Of a stretch of DNA of 64,000 nucleotides, positions 24,988-34,073 are shown one piece after another. The notes under the pieces are model-generated. The model was given only the letters and a program-made list of their open reading frames with translations. It did not search any database and was not told the DNA's origin. The DNA is from Herminiimonas contaminans (GTDB lineage Bacteria; Pseudomonadota; Gammaproteobacteria; Burkholderiales; Burkholderiaceae_D): NCBI RefSeq assembly GCF_015645465.1, contig NZ_JADOEL010000016.1, positions 1 to 64,000 on the forward strand, read 5' to 3'. Every line of letters starts with the position of its first letter. Within the stretch, counting starts at the first letter, position 1. The position numbers were made by a program, and so were the translations under genes.

Positions 24988-26937
24988 ATGAGTAACACAT
25001 CCCTTCCTGCGCAACTTCCGCCTGGCGGTGAAGCGCCTATAGATCCGGCCGTGCTGGCGCGGATGGCGAGCGCCTTCTTTTCGGCTTTGCCGAATCAGGG
25101 TACGCCACCCCTGCCTGGTGTACAGGCCCCGCTCAATCTCGCACCGCCAGGTTCGCCACTCGCCAGTCCGGCAGGCCTGGGGCCGTCGGTGCCGGGTACG
25201 CCTATCCCGCAAGGGCAGATCCCGGGCACTAACTTGTTGCCTGCTTCGCCTGCGCAATTGCCATCATTGGCTAATCGCGCGCCTGCATTATTGCCACATG
25301 CGAGCGCACCTAACGGTGTGCCGGATACGGTGATCAGCACCTTGCCAGCGTATGAACCACGTCTGGGCGGAGCGGTACTCGGGGTGCCGCAAGCGGCACC
25401 TGATGACAGCGCAGCACCGTACTACTTCCTGCAGCAAGGACAAGCTGTGGCAGGCGAACGCGATAACGGTACTGGGTCAGTAGACATCCTTGATCAGCTG
25501 GCGCAGCAGCCTTTTGCTGCGCCAGTCGTCAGTGACATACCGAAATCGCAAGCTGCTGTGCCAGTCACTCAGCCTTCAACCGAGCCTAAGTACTACTTCG
25601 TTGATTCAGTCGTCTTACCTAGTGGTTACGTCACGCCAGCGAAAGCACATCCACATGGTGGTACGCAAGCGATAGGCATTCCGCAAGCAGATCAGAGTCT
25701 TCATCCTGCATTTGATGTACATGCAGTGCGCCGGGACTTTCCGATCTTGCAGGAACGTGTCAACGGTAGACAACTAGTCTGGTTTGACAATGCCGCGACC
25801 ACGCACAAACCGCAATCTGTCATAGACCGTATCGCTTACTTCTACGAACACGAAAATTCAAATATTCATCGTGCCGCACATGAGCTGGCAGCGCGCGCCA
25901 CCGATGCCTATGAAGGTGCACGACAACGTGTGAAACACTTCATCAATGCGCCGGATGTGAATGAAGTCATTTTCGTGCGTGGAACGACGGAAGCAATCAA
26001 CCTGGTAGCGAAAAGCTGGGGTGGGCAACATGTGGGTGAGGGCGATGAAATCATCGTCAGTAATCTCGAGCACCACGCCAACATCGTACCGTGGCAACAA
26101 CTCGCTGCGGCCAAAGGCGCGAAGCTGCGCGTCATCCCGGTCGATGATAACGGTCAGGTCATTCTGTCCGAATATCAAAAGCTGCTGAACGACAGAACCA
26201 AAATTGTCGCCGTCACGCAAGTATCGAACGCATTGGGTACCGTGGTCCCGGTGAAAGAGATCGTCGCACTGGCACACCGTGCCGGAGCCAAGGCTCTGGT
26301 CGATGGCGCGCAATCGATTTCGCACATGCGAGTAGATGTGCAGGACATCGGAGCTGACTTCTTTGTATTCTCCGGACACAAGGTATTTGGTCCGACCGGC
26401 ATAGGTGTGGTCTGGGGCAAACGGGAAATATTGGAAGACATGCCACCATGGCAGGGTGGCGGCAACATGATTGCCGATGTCACCTTTGAAAAAACCGTAT
26501 TCCAGCCTATACCCAACAAGTTTGAAGCGGGTACCGGCAACATCGCGGATGCGGTTGGGCTGGGCGCGGCGATCGATTACGTCAACAAAATTGGTATTGA
26601 AAACATTGCGCGCTACGAACACGAGTTACTGGTCTACGGCATGCAAAAACTGGGAGCCATCCCCGGCGTGCGCCTGATAGGTACGGCAGCGGACAAAGCC
26701 AGCGTCATGTCCTTTGTGTTGCAGGGCTACACCACTGAAGAAGTCGGTCATGCGCTGAACGATGAAGGTATCGCAGTACGTACCGGACATCATTGCGCAC
26801 AACCGATCCTGCGTCGCTTCGGGGTGGAAACGACAGTGCGACCATCACTGGCTTTCTACAATACCTATGATGAAATCGACAGGTTAGTCGCAGTGGTAAC
26901 GCGACTGGCATCGCAGCGCACACTGGTGACCAGATAG
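24988..26937 (+). CDS. SufS-type cysteine desulfurase with N-terminal cargo-loading extension
   Basis: A 649-residue protein in two parts. Residues 1-240 are rich in Pro, Ala, Gly and Gln with no predictable fold, the disordered targeting domain of family 2A encapsulin cargo. It contains two similar aromatic segments, APYYFL (144-148) and PKYYFVDS (200-207). Residues 243-649 form a PLP-dependent class V aminotransferase domain: start DVHAVRRDFPIL, PLP lysine Lys465 in FSGHKVFGPTG, and catalytic Cys603 in RTGHHCAQP. It removes sulfur from cysteine to give alanine and a persulfide. It follows the shell gene by 9 bases and is surely cotranslated. Normal SufS is about 400 residues, so the extra ~240 are specific to cargo function. 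Confidence 0.93.
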   Translation: MSNTSLPAQLPPGGEAPIDPAVLARMASAFFSALPNQGTPPLPGVQAPLNLAPPGSPLASPAGLGPSVPGTPIPQGQIPGTNLLPASPAQLPSLANRAPALLPHASAPNGVPDTVISTLPAYEPRLGGAVLGVPQAAPDDSAAPYYFLQQGQAVAGERDNGTGSVDILDQLAQQPFAAPVVSDIPKSQAAVPVTQPSTEPKYYFVDSVVLPSGYVTPAKAHPHGGTQAIGIPQADQSLHPAFDVHAVRRDFPILQERVNGRQLVWFDNAATTHKPQSVIDRIAYFYEHENSNIHRAAHELAARATDAYEGARQRVKHFINAPDVNEVIFVRGTTEAINLVAKSWGGQHVGEGDEIIVSNLEHHANIVPWQQLAAAKGAKLRVIPVDDNGQVILSEYQKLLNDRTKIVAVTQVSNALGTVVPVKEIVALAHRAGAKALVDGAQSISHMRVDVQDIGADFFVFSGHKVFGPTGIGVVWGKREILEDMPPWQGGGNMIADVTFEKTVFQPIPNKFEAGTGNIADAVGLGAAIDYVNKIGIENIARYEHELLVYGMQKLGAIPGVRLIGTAADKASVMSFVLQGYTTEEVGHALNDEGIAVRTGHHCAQPILRRFGVETTVRPSLAFYNTYDEIDRLVAVVTRLASQRTLVTR

Positions 26938-27156
26938 TTTCCAGCTTCAGTGCTGAATGGCAGTTGGGTTATCGGCAGATAGCGTTTTATCTCGTCGATG
27001 GTTCAGCTGCCTTTTTTTATTGGTCGCTGACCTCCAGAGACGGTACATCGCGGCTTTCCCTGATTTTCGTTATCATCTGTCCATAGCTCGTTGATATTTA
27101 GCGACGCAGCGTCAGGCATTTTCTCCCATCACAGCGATATCTTCAGGAGCCTATCC

Positions 27157-27786
27157 TTGGACGGATCAAGCAAAGCACATCAGATTTCAGACCTCGCAGA
27201 ACTGGAGCGTATATACGGCCAGCCTATGGCTGCTTCGATACGCAAAGAAATCGACTACATCCATCCGCATTACCAGGCCTTCATCGAAGCTGCGCCATTT
27301 GCGGTGCTGGCAACCAGCGGCCCGGATGGGCTGGATGCATCGCCGCGCGGTGACCCGGCTGGGTTCATCCATGTACAGGATGAGAAAACATTGTTGCTAC
27401 CGGATCGTCGCGGTAACAATCGCATAGACAGCCTGCGCAACATCATCAGCGACCCACGTGTGGCAATCATCTTCCTGATCCCGGGCATAGGCGAAACAGT
27501 CAGGGTCAATGGTCGCGCCAGCATCCACAACGATCCTGCTTTGCTTGAACGCTTTGCGATAGAGGGCAAGGTGCCGCACACGGTCTTAAAAATAGCAGTC
27601 GAAGCCGTCTTCTTCCAATGCTCACGCGCGATCTTGCGTTCTGGTTTGTGGAAAGCGGAGCAACAGATAGAGCGTAGTTCTTTGCCTAGCCTCGGTACTA
27701 TCTTGAGCGATCTGAGTGGATCAGAGATAGACGGTGAGAAGTACGATGCGGACTTGCCGCAGCGTTTGAAGACGTCGATTTACTGA
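27157..27786 (+). CDS. PNPOx-like FMN-binding flavoprotein (MSMEG_1061-type)
   Basis: About 209 residues with the pyridoxamine-phosphate-oxidase split-barrel pattern: IEAAPFAVLATSGPDGLDAS followed by PRGDPAGFIHV, then LLLPDRRGNNRIDSLRNI and VRVNGRASI. The start is taken as TTG at 27157 because AGGAG lies 7 bases upstream and the family begins near there; the frame is open back to a TTG at 27091 without a ribosome binding site. The substrate is unknown; members are FMN- or heme-binding oxidoreductases. It is 219 bases after the desulfurase and overlaps the next gene by one base. Confidence 0.8.
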   Translation: MDGSSKAHQISDLAELERIYGQPMAASIRKEIDYIHPHYQAFIEAAPFAVLATSGPDGLDASPRGDPAGFIHVQDEKTLLLPDRRGNNRIDSLRNIISDPRVAIIFLIPGIGETVRVNGRASIHNDPALLERFAIEGKVPHTVLKIAVEAVFFQCSRAILRSGLWKAEQQIERSSLPSLGTILSDLSGSEIDGEKYDADLPQRLKTSIY

Positions 27787-28127
27787 TGAATACTAAGAAT
27801 GAAGTGGTTTGTGCTCGTATCAGGCTCAAACCGGATAGCCTGCCACTGGTGCGTGAGTGGGCTGCATACATCGCAGCACATAGGGAAGAAGCTTTGCGGA
27901 CGCTGGAGGCAGAGGGTGTCGTGATCGAATCGGTTTTTCTGGATACGGTTGAGGGCGTTGACTACTTGGTCTACTACATGCGTGCGCCGTCTTTGAAAAA
28001 GGCGGAGGTAGTCGCAGTCAAATCATTGGCTGACGTTGATCTATATCATCAGAATTTTAAAAAGACGACATGGGAAAAAGTCTCCCGATTGGAATTGCTG
28101 GTTGATCTTGATCGTAGCAATACATAA
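27786..28127 (+). CDS. DUF6176 family protein
   Basis: A 113-residue soluble protein (KPDSLPLVREWAAYIAAHRE, then VESVFLDTVEGVDYLVYYMR with one residue differing) that I match to DUF6176, a small alpha/beta domain of unknown function. The ATG overlaps the flavoprotein stop (TGATG), so both are translated from one mRNA. No catalytic motif is evident. Confidence 0.7.
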   Translation: MNTKNEVVCARIRLKPDSLPLVREWAAYIAAHREEALRTLEAEGVVIESVFLDTVEGVDYLVYYMRAPSLKKAEVVAVKSLADVDLYHQNFKKTTWEKVSRLELLVDLDRSNT

Positions 28128-28193
28128 TATTTCTCGTGCTTTTACGAGTTGTGCCTTGCGAATGCACATTCAGTCGGTTCATCGCTTGCATGG

Positions 28194-28628
28194 TCATGTA
28201 ACGGATATTTTTTTTCGTAGCCGCGTTATAAGGAAGAAACATATCAGGAGCAGCGTCAGTGGACCTAGTGGGACAAAAAGAGCCATTAAGTGATTTCGAA
28301 GGTCCAAGACAGAAAAGACAGAATCAATCAACAAGTAGATGGATAGCATTGCGCCAGCGATTATCCCGATACGCACATGCAAAGGAATTCCAAACGCTGC
28401 ATATCGTTCTATCCAGAACACCATTAAACCAAGAGTGGTTAAGCCATAGCCACCTCCGACAACAATGGCCCAAAACGGAATGCCTAGTAAGATAGAAGGG
28501 TTGCGCAGTAAGGTTTGGATAGCAATAGACGAAAAAATGCCCCAGAGCAGTATCTGAAATGCACAAAGGACAACTGCTGCTGTAATCAGAGCGCCTTTTT
28601 GAAGTCCAGAATATCTGTAGTAAGCCAT
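28194..28628 (-). CDS. Hypothetical four-helix membrane protein (144 aa)
   Basis: A 144-residue protein with four hydrophobic segments (about residues 13-35, 47-69, 82-102 and 112-135) separated by short loops and ending in a basic tail (TRLRKKISVT). I do not recognise a family. Its base composition is more AT-rich than the flanking genes, and it sits next to a gene-free stretch and a tRNA, which hints at acquired DNA, though no integrase or other mark is seen. Confidence 0.55.
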   Translation of the reverse strand: MAYYRYSGLQKGALITAAVVLCAFQILLWGIFSSIAIQTLLRNPSILLGIPFWAIVVGGGYGLTTLGLMVFWIERYAAFGIPLHVRIGIIAGAMLSIYLLIDSVFSVLDLRNHLMALFVPLGPLTLLLICFFLITRLRKKISVT

Positions 28629-29083
28629 GTCCTGTCAGATCACATTTAGTTAATTAAATACCGCGTATCAATCACCTTCACGCGAGGATAGCAGGATAGA
28701 GGTCAGCCACAGAAGATAGCCTTAGCATCTTGCATCGCAGATGCTGGTTTGTCGGTGCCCGTTGAGTTGAAGTGTGAATTCAACATCTCATTTATGTGCT
28801 AGCGCTTCGACCTTCTTGGTAGCAATCAGGATGTCTGTAGTACGCGACTTACCCTAGTGAACTTCTTTCTGTAGGTCTCTTGCGGGGTCGTGGGAACGCG
28901 TTTAGTGAACTGGTAGACGCCGTCACTGCGTGACAGATGTTTGATCATAATTGTTAGTGATTTTCCAAGTTGAAGTTGCACGATGTAGCCCTATTCGGAA
29001 TTCGTGTATCACAACTTGTTTCACAGTTTCATGATCAATCTGCATGTATGTCTTTGATTAACAAAGAATCTTCGTCGGTGTTA
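28629..29083. other. 455-bp stretch without a gene beside tRNA-Arg
   Basis: No open frame with protein-like content, no terminator with T-run and no recognisable mobile element. One imperfect hairpin (GTTGAA ... TTCAAC at 28766-28784) is present. A frame over 28970-29209 is only the tRNA region read on the wrong strand. Confidence 0.5.
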
Positions 29084-29158
29084 TGGTCCCGCCGACAGGA
29101 ATCGAACCTGTATCTAGCGCTTAGGAGGCACTCGTTCTATCCATTGAACTACGGCGAG
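29084..29158 (-). tRNA. tRNA-Arg (anticodon CCU)
   Basis: Minus-strand cloverleaf of 75 bases including an encoded CCA. Acceptor arms CTCGCCG and CGGCGGG pair with one G-U; the anticodon stem AGTGC/GCGCT holds loop CTCCTAA, giving anticodon CCT for AGG codons; T arm ACAGG-TTCGATT-CCTGT is standard. The discriminator is A. Confidence 0.95.
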
Positions 29159-29319
29159 ACGCTTGAAAGTGAGCAACACTTTGCCACTTCCGACCGCGAT
29201 TATAGCTGACGATATGGCAAAGAATAGCGGGAATGCTGCCGCTATCGGTACAATGCGGTCTTCATTCTTTTAATTGGTCGCCCGCAATCGCGCGGCAGAC
29301 CTTATACCTTCAGGCATTT

Positions 29320-31224
29320 ATGGCAGTCATTTCACTCTCGAACGCGCAGCTCGCGTTCGGTCACGTCCCTTTGCTCGATCACGCGGAGTTTTCCCTTGAA
29401 ACCACGGAACGCGTAGGTTTGATCGGTCGCAACGGCACCGGTAAGTCCTCACTGCTGAAAATCATCGCTGGTCGTTCCAAGCTGGACGATGGCTTGTTTG
29501 TCATGCAACAAGGGATCAAGATTGCCTACGTTGAGCAGGAGCCGCATTTCTCGCCTGAGATGTCGGTGTTCGATGCGGTGGCGTCGGGCATGGGCGATAT
29601 GCAGGCTTTGCTGGCGGAGTACGATGCGCTGACCGGCCAATTCGGTGGTGATAACGATGATGCGCTGATGGAGCGCATGCATGAGATCCAGCTGAAGCTG
29701 GACGCAGCGGACGCCTGGAACCTGACGAATAAGGTCGAAGCGACGCTGGACCGCCTGAATCTGGTGAAAGATGCGTTGATGGGTACGTTGTCCGGCGGTA
29801 TGCAAAAGCGCGTGGCGCTGGCTTGTGCGCTGGTGAGCGTGCCTGACGTGCTGCTGCTGGATGAGCCGACCAACCATCTGGATTTCACTTCCATCATGTG
29901 GCTGGAAGGTTTGCTGCGCGATTTCAAAGGCAGTGTCTTGTTCATCACCCATGATCGTAGTTTCCTGGATAACGTGGCGACCCGCATCATCGAACTGGAT
30001 CGCGGTCGCTTGCTGTCGTTCCCGGGTAACTTCAGTGCCTATCAGGTGCGTAAAGCAGAGCAACTGGAAATCGAAGAAGTTGAAAACGCCAAGTTCGATA
30101 AATTCCTGGCGCAGGAAGAGGTCTGGATACGTAAAGGCGTGCAAGCCCGTCGTACCCGCGATGAAGGTCGCGTGCGTCGTCTGGAAGCTTTGCGTCTGGT
30201 GCGCAGTGCGCGTCGTGAACAGCAAGGGCAAGTCAAGCTGGACGTGTCGTCCGGTGATCGTTCAGGCAAGATCGTCGCCGAGCTGGAAAATATCAACAAG
30301 AGCTACGGTGACAAAGTCATCGTGCGCGACTTCAGTGCGACTTTGCTGCGTGGTGACAAGATAGGCCTGATCGGTTTGAACGGTGCAGGCAAGACTACCT
30401 TGCTGAAAATGATTTTGGGTGAGGAAGAGCCGGACTCGGGTACCGTCAAACAAGGTACCAAGCTGCAGATTGCATACTTCGATCAGATGCGCGCGCAATT
30501 GAATGAAGACGCCAGCCTGGCCGATACGATCGCGCCGGGTAGTGATTGGGTGGAGATCAATGGTCAGCGTAAACACGTGATGACTTACCTCAACGACTTC
30601 CTGTTTGCACCTGAACGTGCGCGTTCGCCGGTCAAGTCTTTGTCGGGCGGTGAGCGTAACCGCTTGCTGCTGGCGCGTTTGTTCGCCAAACCAGCCAATG
30701 TGCTGGTGCTGGATGAACCGACCAACGATCTGGATATCGATACGCTGGAGTTGCTGGAAGAATTATTGGAAGACTACAAAGGCACTGTGTTCCTGGTCAG
30801 CCACGATAGAACCTTCCTAGATAACGTCGTGACTGAGGTCATCGTCGCGGAAGGCAATGGCTTGTGGCGCGAATATATCGGTGGCTATAGCGACTGGGAA
30901 CGTGTGCGTCCGGCTGCTATTCCGGCCGGTGCACCGAAGCCGGTGGCCAAGGCTGAAGTTAAAGTGGAAGCAGCGCCGGTCGCCGCGCCTGCTGCCAAGC
31001 AAAAGAAACTGAGCTACAAGGAACAGCGCGAGATGGAAGCGTTACCAGCTTTGATCGCGAAACTCGAAGAAGAACAAAAAGCGATTACCGAGAAACTGGC
31101 CGACGCCAGCCTGTACACGCAGCAACCGGATGAAGTGAAACGGCTGAATCAGCGTTTTACTGAAATTGATGGCTTGTTGCTGGAAGCGCTGGAGAAGTGG
31201 GAAGCCATCGAAGCGCGTAGCTAA
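29320..31224 (+). CDS. uup: ABC-F family ATPase Uup
   Basis: A 634-residue soluble protein with two ABC ATPase domains and no membrane part. First Walker A GRNGTGKSS and signature LSGGMQKRVALA; second GLNGAGKTT and LSGGERNRLLLA; each with a DEPTN Walker B. The C-terminal coiled-coil domain (LSYKEQREMEALPALIAKLE, about residues 580-630) is the Uup feature that binds nucleic acid. ABC-F proteins act on the ribosome; Uup also affects transposon precise excision. ATG 29320 (MAVISLSNAQLAFG) is chosen over the longer open frame. Confidence 0.92.
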   Translation: MAVISLSNAQLAFGHVPLLDHAEFSLETTERVGLIGRNGTGKSSLLKIIAGRSKLDDGLFVMQQGIKIAYVEQEPHFSPEMSVFDAVASGMGDMQALLAEYDALTGQFGGDNDDALMERMHEIQLKLDAADAWNLTNKVEATLDRLNLVKDALMGTLSGGMQKRVALACALVSVPDVLLLDEPTNHLDFTSIMWLEGLLRDFKGSVLFITHDRSFLDNVATRIIELDRGRLLSFPGNFSAYQVRKAEQLEIEEVENAKFDKFLAQEEVWIRKGVQARRTRDEGRVRRLEALRLVRSARREQQGQVKLDVSSGDRSGKIVAELENINKSYGDKVIVRDFSATLLRGDKIGLIGLNGAGKTTLLKMILGEEEPDSGTVKQGTKLQIAYFDQMRAQLNEDASLADTIAPGSDWVEINGQRKHVMTYLNDFLFAPERARSPVKSLSGGERNRLLLARLFAKPANVLVLDEPTNDLDIDTLELLEELLEDYKGTVFLVSHDRTFLDNVVTEVIVAEGNGLWREYIGGYSDWERVRPAAIPAGAPKPVAKAEVKVEAAPVAAPAAKQKKLSYKEQREMEALPALIAKLEEEQKAITEKLADASLYTQQPDEVKRLNQRFTEIDGLLLEALEKWEAIEARS

Positions 31225-31234
31225 TGAGGCTCAG

Positions 31235-31267
31235 CTGCCTGTTGTCCGCGCGATGGGCAACAGGCAG
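31235..31267. terminator. Stem-loop between convergent uup and sirB1-like genes
   Basis: Arms CTGCCTGTTG (31235-31244) and CAACAGGCAG (31258-31267). It lies between two convergent stops; there is no T-run on either side, so termination efficiency is unclear. Confidence 0.5.
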
Positions 31268-31285
31268 TAGCAGTGTTGTGATGTT

Positions 31286-32125
31286 TTAATTCAGGCGACT
31301 GATGTCGTCACGCAGTTTCGGGAATTGCGCTCGCAGTTCCGCCGTATCCATCGCGTAAGGCCGGTGTTTGACATAGGCTTCCAGGTCCTGCAAGGCTGCT
31401 AGCGGACATTCCAGATGCAAGTAGGCTATGCCTCTGTCACGTCGCTCGGCAATTTCATGCGGCAATAAAATCAACAGTCTTTCCTGTACTTCCAGCAAAC
31501 GTTGCCAGCGTTCCTGCTGCATGAAGAGCGTCTTCAGGTTGCGCAACATGCGTACCAGGATGTCACGCGGGCTGGCGGCATCGAGGTAGGCGGTGAGCTG
31601 GAAATCATCAGGGAAATCTTGCTGCATGATGTAAGGCTCGACCCGTTCCTCCAATTCTTCGCGCGACAGGCTGGCACCGTTGAATGGGTCCAGTACAACC
31701 TGGCCGGATTGCACTGCCAGTTTCATCAGGAAGTGACCGGGAAAGGAAATGCCTTGTACATCCAGATCGATTTGCTGCGCCAGTTCCATATACAGAACGG
31801 CGAGTGAGATCGGAATGCCGCGTCGCGTATCGATTACGCGGTGCAGATAACTGTTGTCGGGGTTGTAGTAATCGTTGACATTGCCGCTGAAGCCCAGCTC
31901 ATTATAAAAATAATGATTCAGCATACGCAGTTTTTGCAGTGTCGATGCGTCGTCCGGCAAACGTTGTTTCAGTTTGACAGCAAGCGTATCGACTTCCGCT
32001 TGCGATGCGGCCAAATCAAGATTCGGCTCGGCATCCTGTGCAATGGCGAGTGCAGCTTCGAACAAGGGAATGCTGTCGTCCTGCTGCACCAGCGTGGAGA
32101 AATACTCTAGAGATTGGATCGTCAT
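31286..32125 (-). CDS. SirB1 family protein (transglutaminase-like with TPR)
   Basis: A 279-residue protein: transglutaminase-like N-terminal part (LRMLNHYFYNELGFSGNVND followed by YYNPDNSYLHRVIDTRRGIP, with ISLAVLYMELA and GISFPGHFLMKL), then a tetratricopeptide-like tail (QQERWQRLLEVQERLLILLP ... RDRGIAYLHLECPLAALQDL). In other bacteria this family lies near prfA/prmC; here it does not. No enzymatic activity is established. Confidence 0.85.
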   Translation of the reverse strand: MTIQSLEYFSTLVQQDDSIPLFEAALAIAQDAEPNLDLAASQAEVDTLAVKLKQRLPDDASTLQKLRMLNHYFYNELGFSGNVNDYYNPDNSYLHRVIDTRRGIPISLAVLYMELAQQIDLDVQGISFPGHFLMKLAVQSGQVVLDPFNGASLSREELEERVEPYIMQQDFPDDFQLTAYLDAASPRDILVRMLRNLKTLFMQQERWQRLLEVQERLLILLPHEIAERRDRGIAYLHLECPLAALQDLEAYVKHRPYAMDTAELRAQFPKLRDDISRLN

Positions 32126-32194
32126 ATGCCTCCATCATAGCGATGATGCCGTGATTGTGCAGACCTTCGTTCCGACTCTGGCGATGAGTGTGGA

Positions 32195-33745
32195 TTAACG
32201 CGCGATGCGCTTGAAATCCCGAAAGCGAAATCCCATGGCTAATAATGCGCCGAAATAGCTGATTCCGCACGCTGCCATGACAATTAATAATGCGCCTATC
32301 CGTATAAATGGTGTGGCATGCAGGGCTACCCAGTCGAACTGACCGGCGGTCCAGAGCGCCACGCCAGCCATCAGGAAGAGTGCACCGCTGAGGCGGATAA
32401 AGAAAGTACGCCAGCCGGGCAGGGCGTTGTAAATGCCGCGGCGTTTCAGGCCCCAGTACAGGAAGCCTGCGTTCAGGCAAGCACCCAGTCCGATCGACAG
32501 CGCCAGGCCGGCATGGGCGATCCATGGCACGAAGATCATGTTCATCAATTGCGTCGCAATCAGTACGCCGATGGCAATCTTGACCGGGGTTTTGATATTT
32601 TGCTGTGCGTAAAAGCCAGGCGCCAGGATTTTCACCAGGATCAGGCCGATCAGGCCGACACCGTAAGCGACCAGTGCGCGCGATGTCATCTCGACCGACA
32701 GTTCATTGAATTTGCCGTAATGGAAGAGTGTCGCTGTCAGCGGTTCCGAGATGGTGGCCAGGCCGACCGCGCATGGCAGCGCCAGCAGGAAAGTCAGGCG
32801 CAGGCCCCAGTCCAACAAGGATGAGTATTCTTCGGTATTGCCTTCGAAGTTGGCTTTCGACAGGCTAGGCAACAGGATGGTACCCAGTGCTACACCCAGC
32901 AGTGCCGTCGGGAATTCCATCAGGCGATCTGCATAGGAGAGCCAGGACACGCTGCCGCTTTCGAGGCGCGATGCGATATTGGTATTAATCATCAGGCTGA
33001 TCTGCGCGGCCGAAACGGCAAATACGGCGGGACCCATTTTGCTCAGCACCTTGCGCACACCGGCATCACCGAGACTGGCGAAAGGATTGCGCGAAATGCG
33101 CGGTAGCATGCCTATCTTCAGCAGAGCAGGGATCTGGATCGCCATCTGCAACACGCCACCGACGATGACGGCGATCGCCATTGCATAGATAGGCTGTTCC
33201 AGATGTGGTGCGAGGAACAGAGTCGCCACGATGAAGGACAGATTCAGCAAAACAGGTGTAAACGCGGGTATCTTGAATTCGCGCCAGGTATTCAGGATGC
33301 CGCCACTGAGCGCGACAAAGGCCATGAAGCCGATGTATGGGAACATCACGCGCGTCATCCAGACCGATGCGTCGAAGATCTCGGACTTGGCTTTCAGCCC
33401 GGTCGCGATCAGGTAAACAATAAATGGTGAGGCGATGACGCCTATCAGGCAGGTTAGCAGCATGGTCCAGATCAGGACTGTTGCTACATGGTCAACCAGG
33501 CTTTTGGTTGCTTCTTCACCTTTCTGGCTTTTGTATTCCGCCAGGATGGGGACGAAGGCCTGCGAAAACGCACCTTCAGCGAATAAGCGACGCAGCAGGT
33601 TGGGGATGCGGAATGCGATATTGAACGCATCGGTATAGGCGGATGCGCCAAATGCACGGGCAAACAGGATCTCGCGGATCAGTCCTGTCACACGAGAAAC
33701 CATCGTCATGCCGGAGACCGCCGCAAGCGTTTTGTGCAAGTTCAT
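32195..33745 (-). CDS. murJ: Lipid II flippase MurJ
   Basis: A 516-residue inner-membrane protein with about 14 helices of the MOP fold that flips lipid-linked peptidoglycan precursor to the periplasm. It starts MNLHKTLAAVSGMTMVSRVT followed by GLIREILFARAFGAS, with the conserved charged residues of the central cavity, and ADRLMEFPTALLGVALGTIL later. ATG 33745. It diverges from rpsT, the usual neighbour pair in betaproteobacteria. Confidence 0.95.
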   Translation of the reverse strand: MNLHKTLAAVSGMTMVSRVTGLIREILFARAFGASAYTDAFNIAFRIPNLLRRLFAEGAFSQAFVPILAEYKSQKGEEATKSLVDHVATVLIWTMLLTCLIGVIASPFIVYLIATGLKAKSEIFDASVWMTRVMFPYIGFMAFVALSGGILNTWREFKIPAFTPVLLNLSFIVATLFLAPHLEQPIYAMAIAVIVGGVLQMAIQIPALLKIGMLPRISRNPFASLGDAGVRKVLSKMGPAVFAVSAAQISLMINTNIASRLESGSVSWLSYADRLMEFPTALLGVALGTILLPSLSKANFEGNTEEYSSLLDWGLRLTFLLALPCAVGLATISEPLTATLFHYGKFNELSVEMTSRALVAYGVGLIGLILVKILAPGFYAQQNIKTPVKIAIGVLIATQLMNMIFVPWIAHAGLALSIGLGACLNAGFLYWGLKRRGIYNALPGWRTFFIRLSGALFLMAGVALWTAGQFDWVALHATPFIRIGALLIVMAACGISYFGALLAMGFRFRDFKRIAR

Positions 33746-33965
33746 GGAGCGGAATTATATCTGTTCAAGGTGAAACGATGGTGCATAGGAGGCCTGCATA
33801 TAAGAGATAGCGCTTAGTACGTGCCGGCATGGGATAATTCCGTGCACGGCGATATTTATTAATATTCCTGCATCCCAGCCAGCACGTTTAAAAATGTTGT
33901 TAAATAAACACATTTTCGCGATTGCAGTCAGCTTGCAACAATCTTGCAAGGGAGTCAGCATCTAT

Positions 33966-33994
33966 TTGCCTGATTAGGAAAATACGGCTATAAT
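33966..33994 (+). promoter_or_regulatory. Promoter of rpsT
   Basis: TTGCCT (33966-33971), 17-base spacer, TATAAT (33989-33994), about 80 bases before the ATG. It lies in the 328-base gap between murJ and rpsT; nothing else was recognised in that gap. Confidence 0.75.
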
Positions 33995-34073
33995 CTGCAG
34001 CTTCACAGAATTCTGTCTCACTAACATGCGTGTTTGCGAATGCGCGTAGACCTGTTTTTAGGAAATAATATTC

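Noticed and set aside
27091-27156. Longer flavoprotein start at TTG 27091
   Set aside because: No ribosome binding site; the extra residues do not fit the family, while AGGAG precedes TTG 27157.
28970-29209. 79-codon frame over the tRNA-Arg
   Set aside because: It is the tRNA read on the wrong strand, a common false gene.
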